From Saccharobesus litoralis (GTDB taxonomy: Bacteria; Pseudomonadota; Gammaproteobacteria; Enterobacterales; Alteromonadaceae), in the NCBI RefSeq assembly GCF_003063625.1, contig NZ_CP026604.1, forward strand, positions 2,954,065 through 3,018,064: a stretch of 64,000 nt of DNA. Reading direction: 5' to 3'. Made by a program: the position numbers and the translations under genes. Under the pieces are notes generated by a model, which ran no database searches, was not told the origin of the DNA, and saw nothing but the letters and a program-made list of their open reading frames with translations. Positions 8,990 to 17,370 of the stretch are shown one piece after another; position 1 is the first letter of the stretch; every line of letters begins with the position of its first letter.

Positions 8990-8998
8990 AATCGCTCC

Positions 8999-9262
8999 CT
9001 AATCCTGTTTAAGCTCTTTAGCTAAAGCTTCAAAGTCATTGACTTCATCATAATTACCAGTGAGATAATCGGCCTTTGCTTCAGCAATAGCTTTGTCTAA
9101 TTCATATTCGCGGTAAGCATTGTATTCGTCAATTTCTAAGACGATATATTTAGCCTTCCCTCTCACATCAATTACCACTTGTTTATCAGAGTCGCTCTGC
9201 ATAGCTTTATCTAAAGCCGTTACTCCGCCTTTTTTAAGTTCATTGGCTGTCAGTGAAAACAT
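8999..9262 (-). CDS. Phd/YefM-like antitoxin
   Basis: 87 residues from the ATG at 9262. A longer reading to 9349 would run through the promoter and operator, so it is rejected. The N-terminus (FSLTANELKKGGVTALDKAM) and the VVIDVRGKAKYIVLEIDEYNAYRE block resemble Phd/YefM DNA-binding domains, which bind their own promoter. The acidic C-terminus (DEVNDFEALAKEL) would wrap the toxin. The toxin gene follows 9 bp downstream. Repeats over the -10 region support autoregulation. Confidence 0.82.
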   Translation of the reverse strand: MFSLTANELKKGGVTALDKAMQSDSDKQVVIDVRGKAKYIVLEIDEYNAYREYELDKAIAEAKADYLTGNYDEVNDFEALAKELKQD

Positions 9263-9285
9263 GGTCGTTAACCTAAATTTAATTG

Positions 9286-9324
9286 TATAGTACTGATTAT
9301 AGTACGGTGATGGATACTGTAAAG
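9286..9324 (-). promoter_or_regulatory. Toxin-antitoxin promoter with direct-repeat operator
   Basis: On the minus strand TTTACA (9318-9323), a 16-bp spacer and TATAAT (9296-9301) form a good sigma-70 promoter. Two copies of TATAGTAC on the plus strand (9286-9293 and 9298-9305, period 12 bp) overlap the -10 box, as expected for an autorepressor site. Confidence 0.65.
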
Positions 9325-9642
9325 CGTTGTGGAAAGAGAGATAACTCATTCAACAAAGTGGTGAGTCATTTGCTGAAGAAAGCGCATATTTCTAATTGGG
9401 TTCTTCTCTAACTTAAGGCGGTAAAAATTTTAATAGGCGGGCTTTCATGCTGAAACATTTCTAACTTTAACAAGAGCAAGCTGCTTCATTCTGGCTATTG
9501 CATTGCTATTTGATTTAATTCAAGGATTTACATAGGATGTGATCCAATAACCGTTTAAATGCGTAGTTATATATATGGCCTAAAACAGGGCGAAAACTAT
9601 GTAACCCAGAGTGCCTTTATCAGCCCTTAGAAGGAGCCTAGT
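9325..9642. other. Intergenic region between antitoxin and folE
   Basis: About 320 bases, AT-rich. It contains no ORF with a usable ribosome site and no strong hairpin. Only the folE Shine-Dalgarno AGAAGGAG, a few bases before its ATG, is recognisable. The folE promoter must lie here but no box pair stands out. Confidence 0.5.
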
Positions 9643-10281
9643 ATGATCACTGCCGAAGCAAAACGTGTTCGCGATAAGCTTATCGAAAAAGGCCTTGAAA
9701 CGCCTTTAGTTGCTACGTCATTGTCCAGTGAAGAAAAATATCAAAAGTTAAAAGGATTATTAACTGAGGTAGTAGCAACCTTAGGTTTAGACTTAACGGA
9801 TGATAGCTTGCAAGAAACACCGCACCGTATTGCCAAAATGTATGTTCACGAGATATTTTCAGGCTTAGATTACCAAAACTTCCCATCGATAAGCCTAATT
9901 GAAAATAAAATGGCGGTTGATGAAATGGTTAAAGTCTCTGACATTAATTTAACCTCAACCTGTGAGCATCATTTTGTGACGATTGATGGTTTAGCTAAAG
10001 TCGCTTATATCCCTGAAAATAAGATAATTGGTTTATCGAAAATCAATCGGATTGTGCGCTTTTTCTCTCAGCGACCGCAAGTGCAGGAGCGATTAACTCA
10101 GCAAGTATTAGTTGCTATCCAAACTCTCACTGAAACTGAAAATGTAGCGGTTTCGATTGATGCCACGCATTACTGTGTTAAGTCACGTGGGGTGATGGAT
10201 GTGAATTCAACCACATCAACTACTGCACTGGGTGGTATTTTTAAAACTAACCCGCAAACGCGAGCCGAATTTTTACGATGA
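9643..10281 (+). CDS. folE: GTP cyclohydrolase I
   Basis: 212 residues. FolE converts GTP to dihydroneopterin triphosphate, the first step of folate and pterin synthesis. The zinc ligands are recognisable as Cys107 and His110 in STCEHHF and Cys178 in HYCVKSRGV; the fold-typical [11 protein letters not shown] is at about 57-67. AGAAGGAG precedes the ATG. The gene overlaps folM by 4 bp (ATGA), so the two are co-translated, which points toward tetrahydromonapterin rather than only folate. Slightly shorter than E. coli FolE (222). Confidence 0.96.
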   Translation: MITAEAKRVRDKLIEKGLETPLVATSLSSEEKYQKLKGLLTEVVATLGLDLTDDSLQETPHRIAKMYVHEIFSGLDYQNFPSISLIENKMAVDEMVKVSDINLTSTCEHHFVTIDGLAKVAYIPENKIIGLSKINRIVRFFSQRPQVQERLTQQVLVAIQTLTETENVAVSIDATHYCVKSRGVMDVNSTTSTTALGGIFKTNPQTRAEFLR

Positions 10282-10988
10282 CCAATAATGTATTAATTAC
10301 AGGTGTGGGAAAACGGTTAGGTTTTGTTTTAGCTAAACACCTTTTGGCAAATAAGGTTAACGTGATTGGCACATACCGTACAGATTATGCGCAACTAGAT
10401 GAGTTAAGAGACGCAGGTGCGGTGCTTTATCAATGTGATTTTTATCAACAAGCCTCGGTTGACGAATTGATCGAGACTATTCTACAGCACTATTCGTCAC
10501 TGGCTGGCATAGTGCATAATGCATCTGATTGGTTACCTGATAATGCGGATTTGCCGCACTCTGAAATTATGCAACGTATGATGGCGGTGCATGTATCTGT
10601 GCCTTATCAATTGAACTTGGCTTTAGCAAACTTGCTGCAGGCTAATGCTAGTGAGTGTAGTGATATTATACATATAAGTGATTATGTGGCTGAGAAAGGC
10701 AGTAAAAAGCACATTGCTTACGCTGCAAGTAAGGCGGCGATGAATAATATGACATTATCGTTTGCGACGTTATTGGCGCCCAAAATCAAAGTGAACTCTA
10801 TTTCTCCTGCCTTGCTTAAATTCAATCCTGACGATGATGATGCTTATCAACAAAAAGCGCTGAGTAAAGGGTTAATTCAAACGCAAGCGGGTTTTGAGGA
10901 AGTGATTAAGGCTATTGATTTTATACGATCCAGTCGTTTTATGACGGGACGAAACTTACATTTAGATGGCGGCCGCCATCTAAAATAA
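10278..10988 (+). CDS. folM: FolM-like SDR, dihydromonapterin/dihydrofolate reductase
   Basis: 236-residue short-chain dehydrogenase. TGVGKRLG at 8-15 is the nucleotide-binding loop; the unusual Arg there and [11 protein letters not shown] afterwards suit FolM, an NADPH enzyme reducing dihydromonapterin. The catalytic YAASK lies near 145-152, and the C-terminus ends [12 protein letters not shown], close to FolM proteins. Its ATG overlaps the folE stop. In E. coli folM neighbours are different, but folE-folM or folX-folM pairing is common in gammaproteobacteria. Confidence 0.88.
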   Translation: MTNNVLITGVGKRLGFVLAKHLLANKVNVIGTYRTDYAQLDELRDAGAVLYQCDFYQQASVDELIETILQHYSSLAGIVHNASDWLPDNADLPHSEIMQRMMAVHVSVPYQLNLALANLLQANASECSDIIHISDYVAEKGSKKHIAYAASKAAMNNMTLSFATLLAPKIKVNSISPALLKFNPDDDDAYQQKALSKGLIQTQAGFEEVIKAIDFIRSSRFMTGRNLHLDGGRHLK

Positions 10989-11007
10989 ACTGAGTTGATT
11001 ATTCGGC

Positions 11008-11478
11008 CTAGGCGTTTTCAAATAACTCCTCAATCATATTCAAGGTGTCATCAATTTTATCTATATCCGTTGGCGCAATAAATATAGTGTCGTCACCAGC
11101 TATCGTACCCAGTACGCCATCGTGTGGGCTCAATGAATCTAACATTCGGGCAATTAATTGCGCAGCGCCAGGGGAAGTGTGAATAATGATCATCACTTTG
11201 TTGTGCACAATATCGAGTACTAAATGTTTCAGTGGGCTTTGTGCGGTGGGGATCCCCAACTCTGGTGGTAAACAATACACCATCTCTTGTTTGGCGTTAC
11301 GTGTCCGTACTGCACCAAACTTGCTCAGCATACGTGACACTTTAGATTGGCTAATATTGTCGAACCCTAGGTCTTTTAGTGCGTTGACTATTTCACCCTG
11401 AGAGCTAAAAGATTCTTCTTTTAATACAGATTTAAACGCTTTAACTAATGCGTCTTGTTTACTATCTATTTGCGACAT
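11008..11478 (-). CDS. argR: Arginine repressor
   Basis: 156 residues, usual ArgR length. N-terminal winged helix with [20 protein letters not shown] and the recognition segment [18 protein letters not shown]. The C-terminal hexamerisation/arginine-binding domain contains the [13 protein letters not shown] motif (GT-x-AGDDT) that contacts L-arginine. ArgR represses arginine biosynthesis genes. It converges with folM across 19 bp and lies just downstream of the REC-GGDEF gene, but is probably a separate unit. Confidence 0.95.
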   Translation of the reverse strand: MSQIDSKQDALVKAFKSVLKEESFSSQGEIVNALKDLGFDNISQSKVSRMLSKFGAVRTRNAKQEMVYCLPPELGIPTAQSPLKHLVLDIVHNKVMIIIHTSPGAAQLIARMLDSLSPHDGVLGTIAGDDTIFIAPTDIDKIDDTLNMIEELFENA

Positions 11479-11500
11479 GGATTACGTTTTTTAAACTTGC

Positions 11501-12433
11501 TTAGTCAAACCAATTGTCATCGGCTGGAACAGCCACGACTTGATTACGACCTTCATTTTTAGCGCGATATAACATCTTATCGGCTTTATTTTGTAGGGTG
11601 ATGGGCTCTAAATCTTCACGCGGGATACAATACGCTAAGCCTAAACTGATAGTGACAAAGTCAGCGGCTAAATTGTATTTATGAGGAATTTGCGCTTCAA
11701 CTATTGTATTACGCAGTGATTCGGCCACATAAACAGCAGAATGAATTTCAGTTTCAGGCAATATAACAACAAACTCTTCACCACCATATCGAGCAACAAA
11801 GTCACCACCGCGCTTGAGCTCGTTACTTAAACGCTCAGCTACTTTTTTTAATACTTCATCACCTTTACTGTGACCATAGTTGTCGTTGTATGGTTTAAAG
11901 CAGTCAATGTCTATCATGATCATTGAAAGTGGTGCTTGAGCGCGTGTACAGCGACGCCATTCGCGAATAAAGGCTTCATCAAATGCGCGTCGATTAGGAA
12001 TTTCGGTTAAGCCATCAATAGAAACCAGTTTTTCTAATAAGTCGGCTTTTTGTTTCAACGCCAGTTGGTTACGTACTCGCGCCATCACAACTGGAATGTT
12101 AAATGGTTTGGTGATGTAGTCCATTGCACCGAGTTCTAAGCCACGAGCTTCATCTTCAGCGCCGTCTCGGCCTGTAATAAAAATAACCGGAATGCTTTTG
12201 GTGCGATCAGATTGCTTGAGCGCTAGCAAGACTTCGTAGCCGTCTATATCTGGCATTTGAATGTCAAGTAGCAGTAGGTCTGGCGTTTCTTCGCCCTGAG
12301 CTATTTCTAATGCTCGTGTGCCATTAATAGCTGTCTTGACTCGATAACTACCGGATAAGGCTTGGCCTAATACTTTAATATTTAACGGTTCGTCATCGAC
12401 AATGAGTATGGTTTGCTTGGCTGTAACGCTCAT
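11501..12433 (-). CDS. Response regulator with diguanylate cyclase output (REC-GGDEF)
   Basis: 310 residues. REC domain 8-122 with acidic pocket DDE at 13-15 and phosphoacceptor Asp57 (LLLLDIQMP); GGDEF domain about 137-300 with the active-site GGEEF at 217-221 and a canonical inhibitory I-site RGGD at 208-211, five residues earlier. It should make cyclic di-GMP in a phosphorylation-controlled way and be feedback-inhibited. The hpt gene ends 15 bp upstream, so a phosphorelay Hpt to REC is likely. Which kinase feeds it is not visible. Confidence 0.92.
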   Translation of the reverse strand: MSVTAKQTILIVDDEPLNIKVLGQALSGSYRVKTAINGTRALEIAQGEETPDLLLLDIQMPDIDGYEVLLALKQSDRTKSIPVIFITGRDGAEDEARGLELGAMDYITKPFNIPVVMARVRNQLALKQKADLLEKLVSIDGLTEIPNRRAFDEAFIREWRRCTRAQAPLSMIMIDIDCFKPYNDNYGHSKGDEVLKKVAERLSNELKRGGDFVARYGGEEFVVILPETEIHSAVYVAESLRNTIVEAQIPHKYNLAADFVTISLGLAYCIPREDLEPITLQNKADKMLYRAKNEGRNQVVAVPADDNWFD

Positions 12434-12448
12434 GTAAATTATTTATTA

Positions 12449-12772
12449 TTAGAGTTGTTGGCTTGCGCTGACAACGGCTTGATAAGCGTTATCTAATTCA
12501 GATATTTCGCTGTCAGTTAAACTGTTATTCGCGCGTATATTATCTTCACATACTTTAGCGGATTGCATTAAATCGTGCATTCCCAGATTGGCCGCGGCAC
12601 CTTTAATAGAATGGACATAGCGCAGGGCTTCTTCTGTATTTCCGGCAGCTAAAAACTGATTAATATCTTGTGGTATGGCTTGGTAGTCACCAACAAACTT
12701 GGTGACAAGCATTTTTAATAAGTCGATATTACCACCTAATCGATCTAACGCTTCTTGTTTATCCAGTACCAT
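12449..12772 (-). CDS. Stand-alone Hpt (histidine phosphotransfer) domain protein
   Basis: 107 residues, a single four-helix Hpt domain. The phosphorylatable histidine is His54 in RYVHSIKGAAANLG, which matches the H-S-x-K-G-A-A-x-x-x-G consensus. It is the upstream gene of a two-gene unit with the REC-GGDEF regulator, 15 bp apart, suggesting it shuttles phosphate to that regulator. No histidine kinase is nearby, so the donor is probably an orphan hybrid kinase elsewhere. Confidence 0.9.
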   Translation of the reverse strand: MVLDKQEALDRLGGNIDLLKMLVTKFVGDYQAIPQDINQFLAAGNTEEALRYVHSIKGAAANLGMHDLMQSAKVCEDNIRANNSLTDSEISELDNAYQAVVSASQQL

Positions 12773-12979
12773 GTATAACGTTTCCAGAAGTTGTTTTTAA
12801 TATATCTAATTGAAAATATTAGATTTCAATCAAGGATTAAGCAACTAACCCGCTTAAAAAGTTACCTATTAATTTAACATAGTTTAAAACGCATTTTGCT
12901 TAATTTATCGACCTATTTTGCATATTTATTTAAATAATTGGTTACAATAACAGCCTATTTATTTGTCGTTGGTAAACTC

Positions 12980-13174
12980 TTGAACACATTCAATCGTATT
13001 CCTAATCCTTGTATTGGCTATTGTAAACTCAATGAAGATGGCATCTGCGGAGGTTGTGGACGCACGAAAAGCGAAAGAACCGATTGGATATTTTTACAGC
13101 CAGCACAACAACAAGAAATTGTTGATAAGTCTAAACAGCGCTTAGCGGAACTGAAACAGCAAACTGAAAAATAA
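12980..13174 (+). CDS. DUF1289 family small cysteine-rich protein
   Basis: About 64 residues from a TTG at 12980; a TTG at 12938 would add 14 hydrophobic residues but no better ribosome site. Family members usually begin within ten residues of the PNPC motif, which favours the short form. NPCIGYCKLNEDGICGGCGRT holds four conserved cysteines that probably bind a metal or cluster. Function unknown in the family. A short inverted repeat AAACTGT...ACAGTTT (13173-13194) overlaps its stop and may serve as a weak terminator. Confidence 0.75.
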   Translation: MNTFNRIPNPCIGYCKLNEDGICGGCGRTKSERTDWIFLQPAQQQEIVDKSKQRLAELKQQTEK

Positions 13175-13236
13175 ACTGTATATATAAACAGTTTTATTGT
13201 GCTAGACTGACAACAAAGTCATAAATTTGTTGTCTC

Positions 13237-15237
13237 GTGAAACTGTATATTGCTGAAAAACCGAGTTTAGGTCGCGCTATTGCCGCTGTACTGCCCAAAC
13301 CACATACAAAAAATGACGGCTATATTCAGGCCGCTAACGGTGATGTGGTCACTTGGTGTATCGGTCATATTCTGGAACAAGCTGAACCAGAAGCATACAA
13401 CTCTGAATTTAAGCAATGGCGCTTTGAGCACCTACCGATTGTGCCACAGCAGTGGCAGCTTAACCCCAAAGCTAAAACGAAAAAACAACTCGGAGTGATC
13501 CGCAAATTAGTTAAGCAAGCCACAATATTGGTTCATGCGGGTGATCCAGACCGTGAAGGGCAGTTGTTAGTTGATGAGGTGATTGACTATCTTAATGTTC
13601 CTGAGGTGAAAAAGCGTAATACAAAACGTTTACTGATTAGCGATTTGAATGCGTCGGCCGTTAAACGAGCATTACAGCAATTAAAAGATAACCGCGACTT
13701 TGCAGCGCTGTCTGTATCGGCACTGGCACGCTCGCGAGCCGATTGGCTATACGGTATAAATTTAACGCGCGCCTATACGTTACAAGGGCAAAAGTCCGGA
13801 TTTAATGGTGTGTTGTCAGTTGGTCGAGTACAAACACCGATATTGGGCTTGGTGGTGCAACGCGATCAAGATATAGCCTCATTTGTTCCCCATGATTATT
13901 ATGAGGTTTTGGCTGATATTCAAACCCCAGCAGGCGAATGTTTTAAAGTTAAGTGGCGTCCAAGTGAAGCCTGCCGACCTTATATGGATGACCAGCAGCG
14001 CGTTATTGTCAAAGCCTTAGCCGAAAATGTCATTCGTCGTATTCAAAATCAAGCGGCCACGGTGACACAGTTAAAGCAGCAACAGAAAAAACAAAATGCA
14101 CCGCTACCGTACAATTTATCGGCGTTGCAAATTGATGCATCCAAACAATTCAATATGAATGCCAAATCGGTACTGGATACTTGTCAGAGCTTATATGAAA
14201 AGCATAAGTTAGTGACATACCCGCGCTCGGACTGTCGCTATTTACCTAAGGAACATTTAAATCAAGCCCCCAATATTATTGGCCAATTGAGTCAATCGTC
14301 AGAAAAATATGCAGATTGGGCAAAACAAGCCGATTCCAGCTTAGTCAGTAAAGCTTGGAACGACAGTAAAGTTGGTGCGCATCACGCTATAGTGCCGACA
14401 GAAAAATCGGCGGCCAATATTACCCTTAGTGCTTATGAGCAAAATGTCTATTTTTTGATTGTACGCCAGTATTTGGCACAGTTTTATCCAGCGTATTTGT
14501 ATTTGCAAACGCAAGTCGAACTTGAAATCGCCGGTGGTAAATTTGCAGTCACGGCCAACACCCCGCAACAGTTAGGTTGGAAAACACTTTTTGGCAAAAA
14601 ACAACAGGCTAAAAAACATCAAGTAGAGCATACGGCGCAAGTTAGCCGTAATACAAGCAGTAATAAGCAAGGTTATTCAGATAACCATATGGAGGATAGT
14701 CAAGGGCTAGAGCAACAAACCTTGCCGCCTTTAGTGGAAGGGCAAGTATTGCATTGCTTACAAGGCAATTTGCTTAGCAAACAGACCCAACCGCCAAAGC
14801 CGTATACCGATGCCACTTTATTGAGTGCCATGACAGGTATTGCCAAGTTTGTTAAAAACCCAGATATTCGCAAAATATTAAAGGAAACCGATGGTTTAGG
14901 AACAGAAGCAACTCGGGCTGGTATTATCGATTTGTTGTTTAAACGCCAGTTTTTACAAAAACAGGGCAAGAGTATTTTGGCTACCGAGTTGGGTAAAGCT
15001 TTGGTAAATGCCTTACCAGACACTGCAACGACGCCAGACATGACGGCGCATTGGGAGTCGACATTAAATGCCATAAGTGAGCGACAAACTCAATATCAGG
15101 ATTTTATGTTGCCTTTACAAGCGAGTTTGCAGCAGTTAGTGCAACAGGCTCAGCATCAAGTCATGACTAACTTACCTAAACAACAGCAAGCAAAAGGCAA
15201 AAAACGCTTTTATAAACGTAAAAAGAAAGCCGCTTAA
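13237..15237 (+). CDS. topB: DNA topoisomerase III
   Basis: 666 residues from a GTG start, close to E. coli TopB (653). The Toprim domain begins KLYIAEKPSLGRAIA with HAGDPDREGQLLVDEV near 100-115 carrying the acidic metal-binding triad. The nucleophilic tyrosine sits in LVTYPRSDCRYLP near residue 330. DGLGTEATRAGIIDLLF is near the C-terminus. It ends in a lysine/arginine-rich tail. Type IA enzyme that decatenates single-stranded or precatenane DNA. A segment near 470-490 is low-complexity and may be a lineage-specific insertion. Confidence 0.96.
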   Translation: MKLYIAEKPSLGRAIAAVLPKPHTKNDGYIQAANGDVVTWCIGHILEQAEPEAYNSEFKQWRFEHLPIVPQQWQLNPKAKTKKQLGVIRKLVKQATILVHAGDPDREGQLLVDEVIDYLNVPEVKKRNTKRLLISDLNASAVKRALQQLKDNRDFAALSVSALARSRADWLYGINLTRAYTLQGQKSGFNGVLSVGRVQTPILGLVVQRDQDIASFVPHDYYEVLADIQTPAGECFKVKWRPSEACRPYMDDQQRVIVKALAENVIRRIQNQAATVTQLKQQQKKQNAPLPYNLSALQIDASKQFNMNAKSVLDTCQSLYEKHKLVTYPRSDCRYLPKEHLNQAPNIIGQLSQSSEKYADWAKQADSSLVSKAWNDSKVGAHHAIVPTEKSAANITLSAYEQNVYFLIVRQYLAQFYPAYLYLQTQVELEIAGGKFAVTANTPQQLGWKTLFGKKQQAKKHQVEHTAQVSRNTSSNKQGYSDNHMEDSQGLEQQTLPPLVEGQVLHCLQGNLLSKQTQPPKPYTDATLLSAMTGIAKFVKNPDIRKILKETDGLGTEATRAGIIDLLFKRQFLQKQGKSILATELGKALVNALPDTATTPDMTAHWESTLNAISERQTQYQDFMLPLQASLQQLVQQAQHQVMTNLPKQQQAKGKKRFYKRKKKAA

Positions 15238-15317
15238 TATCTTCAAAGTATAAATTGAATGTAACTACTTAGCGTGTTTATTAATAGTAAGGAATTTCTC
15301 CCGCAGGTATAAAAATT

Positions 15318-15350
15318 ACCGTCATACCTGAGTATTCAGGTATCCAGCGC
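15318..15350. repeat. REP-like palindrome (CGTCAT...ATCCAG type)
   Basis: ATACCTGA (15324-15331), loop GTAT, TCAGGTAT (15336-15343), flanked by CCGTC and CCAGCGCC. The layout CGTCATnCC-palindrome-GGnATCCAG is that of widespread bacterial REP-like intergenic repeats. Only one copy was seen in this window. Confidence 0.5.
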
Positions 15351-15410
15351 CTTTATTAAAGTAAACGGAGCTAGCGTTTACTAAACAAAGTCACTAGATT
15401 ACTGCATTCG

Positions 15411-15455
15411 CAGGTTTATTGTTCCAGATGAAACTTAAGTTACCTAGGTCCTGTA
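15411..15455. repeat. Dispersed repeat segment, similar to insert in repeat copy at 44.7 kb
   Basis: Begins GCAGGTTT and continues GTTCCAGATGAAAC...TGTAGGCA. The segment at about 44705-44752 reads GCAGGTTT...GTTCCAGACGAAAC...TGTAGGCA, the same order with scattered substitutions. Here it stands alone, without the surrounding 176-bp element. Confidence 0.55.
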
Positions 15456-15537
15456 GGCACGGCAAAGACAAGGTAATTTGCATTACTAAGGCGCGTAAAA
15501 CAAATTACGCAGAATAGATGCATTTGAATGTTAACAG

Positions 15538-15598
15538 AGCGGATTAGCGCTTTTGCTTGTATGCAAGCAAGGTTGCGCTTAATCCGCTATTTTTGTTT
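15538..15598. terminator. Long hairpin terminator between topB and PIN-PhoH gene
   Basis: AGCGGATTAGCGC (15538-15550) pairs with GCGCTTAATCCGCT (15575-15588) with one bulged base; an inner hairpin GCTTG-TATG-CAAGC caps it. ATTTTTGTTT follows on the plus strand, so it mainly serves topB. Confidence 0.75.
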
Positions 15599-15605
15599 AT
15601 GCTCG

Positions 15606-16994
15606 TCAGAGGTGTTCCTCGGCAAAGCTTGCTAAACGTGAGCGCATAACCCCTGCGATATTAACGGTTGCACAACCTTCAAAATCTTTAAAGCGTTCCA
15701 CGATATAGGTTAGCCCCGACGTTAATGGACTTAAGTAATTACTGTCAATTTGCGCTAAGTTACCGCAGCATATTAACTTTGTCCCTTCTCCCGCTCGCGT
15801 GATGATGGTTTTCAGTTGCGATGCCGTCATGTTTTGACATTCATCCAAAATGACAATCGACTTTTGAATACTGCGGCCACGCATAAAGTTAACGGACTTG
15901 AACTGAATATTGGCTTTTTCCATAATATAATTCATGCTGCTTTCGCGGCACTCATCATGGCGATGTAAAAAGTCCAAAGAATCGTTAATGGCTGCTAACC
16001 AAGGTGCCATTTTTTCTTCTTCTGTTCCAGGTAAAAAGCCAATCGATTCGGCAATTTCAGGCGTATTCCGAGTGACAATGATTTTTTCGTAAATGCCTTT
16101 TTCAATGACCATTTCAAGAGCACTTGCCAAGGCCAATAAGGTTTTACCGCTACCGGCAGGGCCTGTCAGTAGAACAAGATCTATATCCGTATCGAGCAGT
16201 GCATCCATTGCCATGGCTTGATCAAAGTTCTTTGGTGATATGCCCCACGCTTGGCGGTGCATCATGCGCTCTTTACCCAAGTCTTTAATTTTGACTGAGT
16301 CTTTATCATGTGCAATCACTTTAGCTGCGAACTTTTCACCTTCATCGTGCAGGTATTCATTGATAAAAATGGTATTGGGAAAAATATCCCGCGGCAGAAT
16401 ATGTGAGGTTTCTCGCCCTTCAGTTTCGCTTTCGCAATCTTCGACACTCGCCCAAAAATCACCATCAAATTGGTGGTGGCCTTGAGATAAATATTTAATG
16501 TCAGAGATAAGTTGGTCGGTTTTATAGTCTTCAACATGCTCTAATCCTGCACCTTTCGCTTTTAAGCGCATGTTGATGTCTTTGGTAACAAGAATGGTGC
16601 GTTGCGGTTTGAATTGTTGTTGAAGATGAAGAGCGGTATTGATGATGCGGTTGTCGTTTTCTTGACCTGGAAGTTGAGAAGTGTTGAATTCCAGTAGATG
16701 GTCAGGAAATATGGCTAAGGTGCCTTTGTCGTGTTCCTCCTCATCATGCTGTTTTAAACTGACCCCTTCAACAATTTCCTCCGGTGTAGCCTCGTGCATG
16801 ATTTCTTCAAGGGACCGGATGGCTATTCGGGCATCTCGGGCGACATCTTTTTTCCTGTCTTTTATCGCATCGAGTTCTTCCAATACTGTCATCGGTATGA
16901 TGACGTCATGTTCTTTAAAGTTTAAAAATGCAAATGGATCGTGCAGTAGGATGTTGGTATCGAGGATGTATTTTTTTCTTAGCTCTGGCGCCAT
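15606..16994 (-). CDS. PIN domain + PhoH-like ATPase fusion protein
   Basis: 462 residues. The N-terminal PIN ribonuclease-like domain (about 8-135) carries ILDTNILLHDP and acidic residues in VLEELDAIK and ARDARIAIRSLEE. The C-terminal PhoH NTPase has Walker A GPAGSGKT near 277-284 and Walker B VILDECQNMT. This PIN-PhoH arrangement (YlaK-like, 'PhoH2'-type) has been linked to RNA unwinding and cleavage in other bacteria. It is convergent with topB and divergent from rapA. Confidence 0.9.
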   Translation of the reverse strand: MAPELRKKYILDTNILLHDPFAFLNFKEHDVIIPMTVLEELDAIKDRKKDVARDARIAIRSLEEIMHEATPEEIVEGVSLKQHDEEEHDKGTLAIFPDHLLEFNTSQLPGQENDNRIINTALHLQQQFKPQRTILVTKDINMRLKAKGAGLEHVEDYKTDQLISDIKYLSQGHHQFDGDFWASVEDCESETEGRETSHILPRDIFPNTIFINEYLHDEGEKFAAKVIAHDKDSVKIKDLGKERMMHRQAWGISPKNFDQAMAMDALLDTDIDLVLLTGPAGSGKTLLALASALEMVIEKGIYEKIIVTRNTPEIAESIGFLPGTEEEKMAPWLAAINDSLDFLHRHDECRESSMNYIMEKANIQFKSVNFMRGRSIQKSIVILDECQNMTASQLKTIITRAGEGTKLICCGNLAQIDSNYLSPLTSGLTYIVERFKDFEGCATVNIAGVMRSRLASFAEEHL

Positions 16995-17370
16995 TCAGTG
17001 CTCCTTGACGTTGGTAATTGTCACTAAAGTCACATCAAATAAAACAGCATTTTGAGAGGTGGCTTAATTCTTAGTATGTCGCACTTTTTACTGTTCAGCC
17101 AGTCATGAATGATCACCAATTGATCTAAGAATATAATTTTATGGTTTTGGTAGAGTTTTATTTTGCTGAGCAATAGCAAGATCCGCCGCAGTGTTCTTTA
17201 ATAAGAAGGTAGTGGGCTAGGGATCATCAATGAAACATTTTTTGCATAAAAACCATTGCATGCCGAGCCGAGTACGGTAGCATACGCGCCCCTTGTGGTT
17301 TCAACGCTAATGCGCATGAGCATGGCGAGTGATTTCAGGTAACGATTAAATAATTGCTGGAGCAAAACAA
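16995..17370. other. Divergent promoter region between PIN-PhoH gene and rapA
   Basis: About 375 bases, AT-rich in the half near the PhoH gene. TGGAGC lies upstream of the rapA ATG as a modest ribosome site. No repeat, conserved RNA motif or credible small ORF was recognised. Confidence 0.5.

Larger units (their letters stand above)
15238..15605. other. Convergent intergenic region with repeat sequences
   Basis: About 370 bases between topB and the PIN-PhoH gene with no ORF. It holds a REP-like palindrome (15321-15348), a segment at about 15411-15455 resembling the internal insertion of the repeat at 44.7 kb, and a long terminator hairpin (15538-15598). See separate entries. Confidence 0.7.

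Noticed and set aside
12938-12979. TTG start at 12938 for the DUF1289 gene
   Set aside because: It would add a hydrophobic 14-residue lead not seen in the family, with no better ribosome site; the start at 12980 was used instead, with some doubt.
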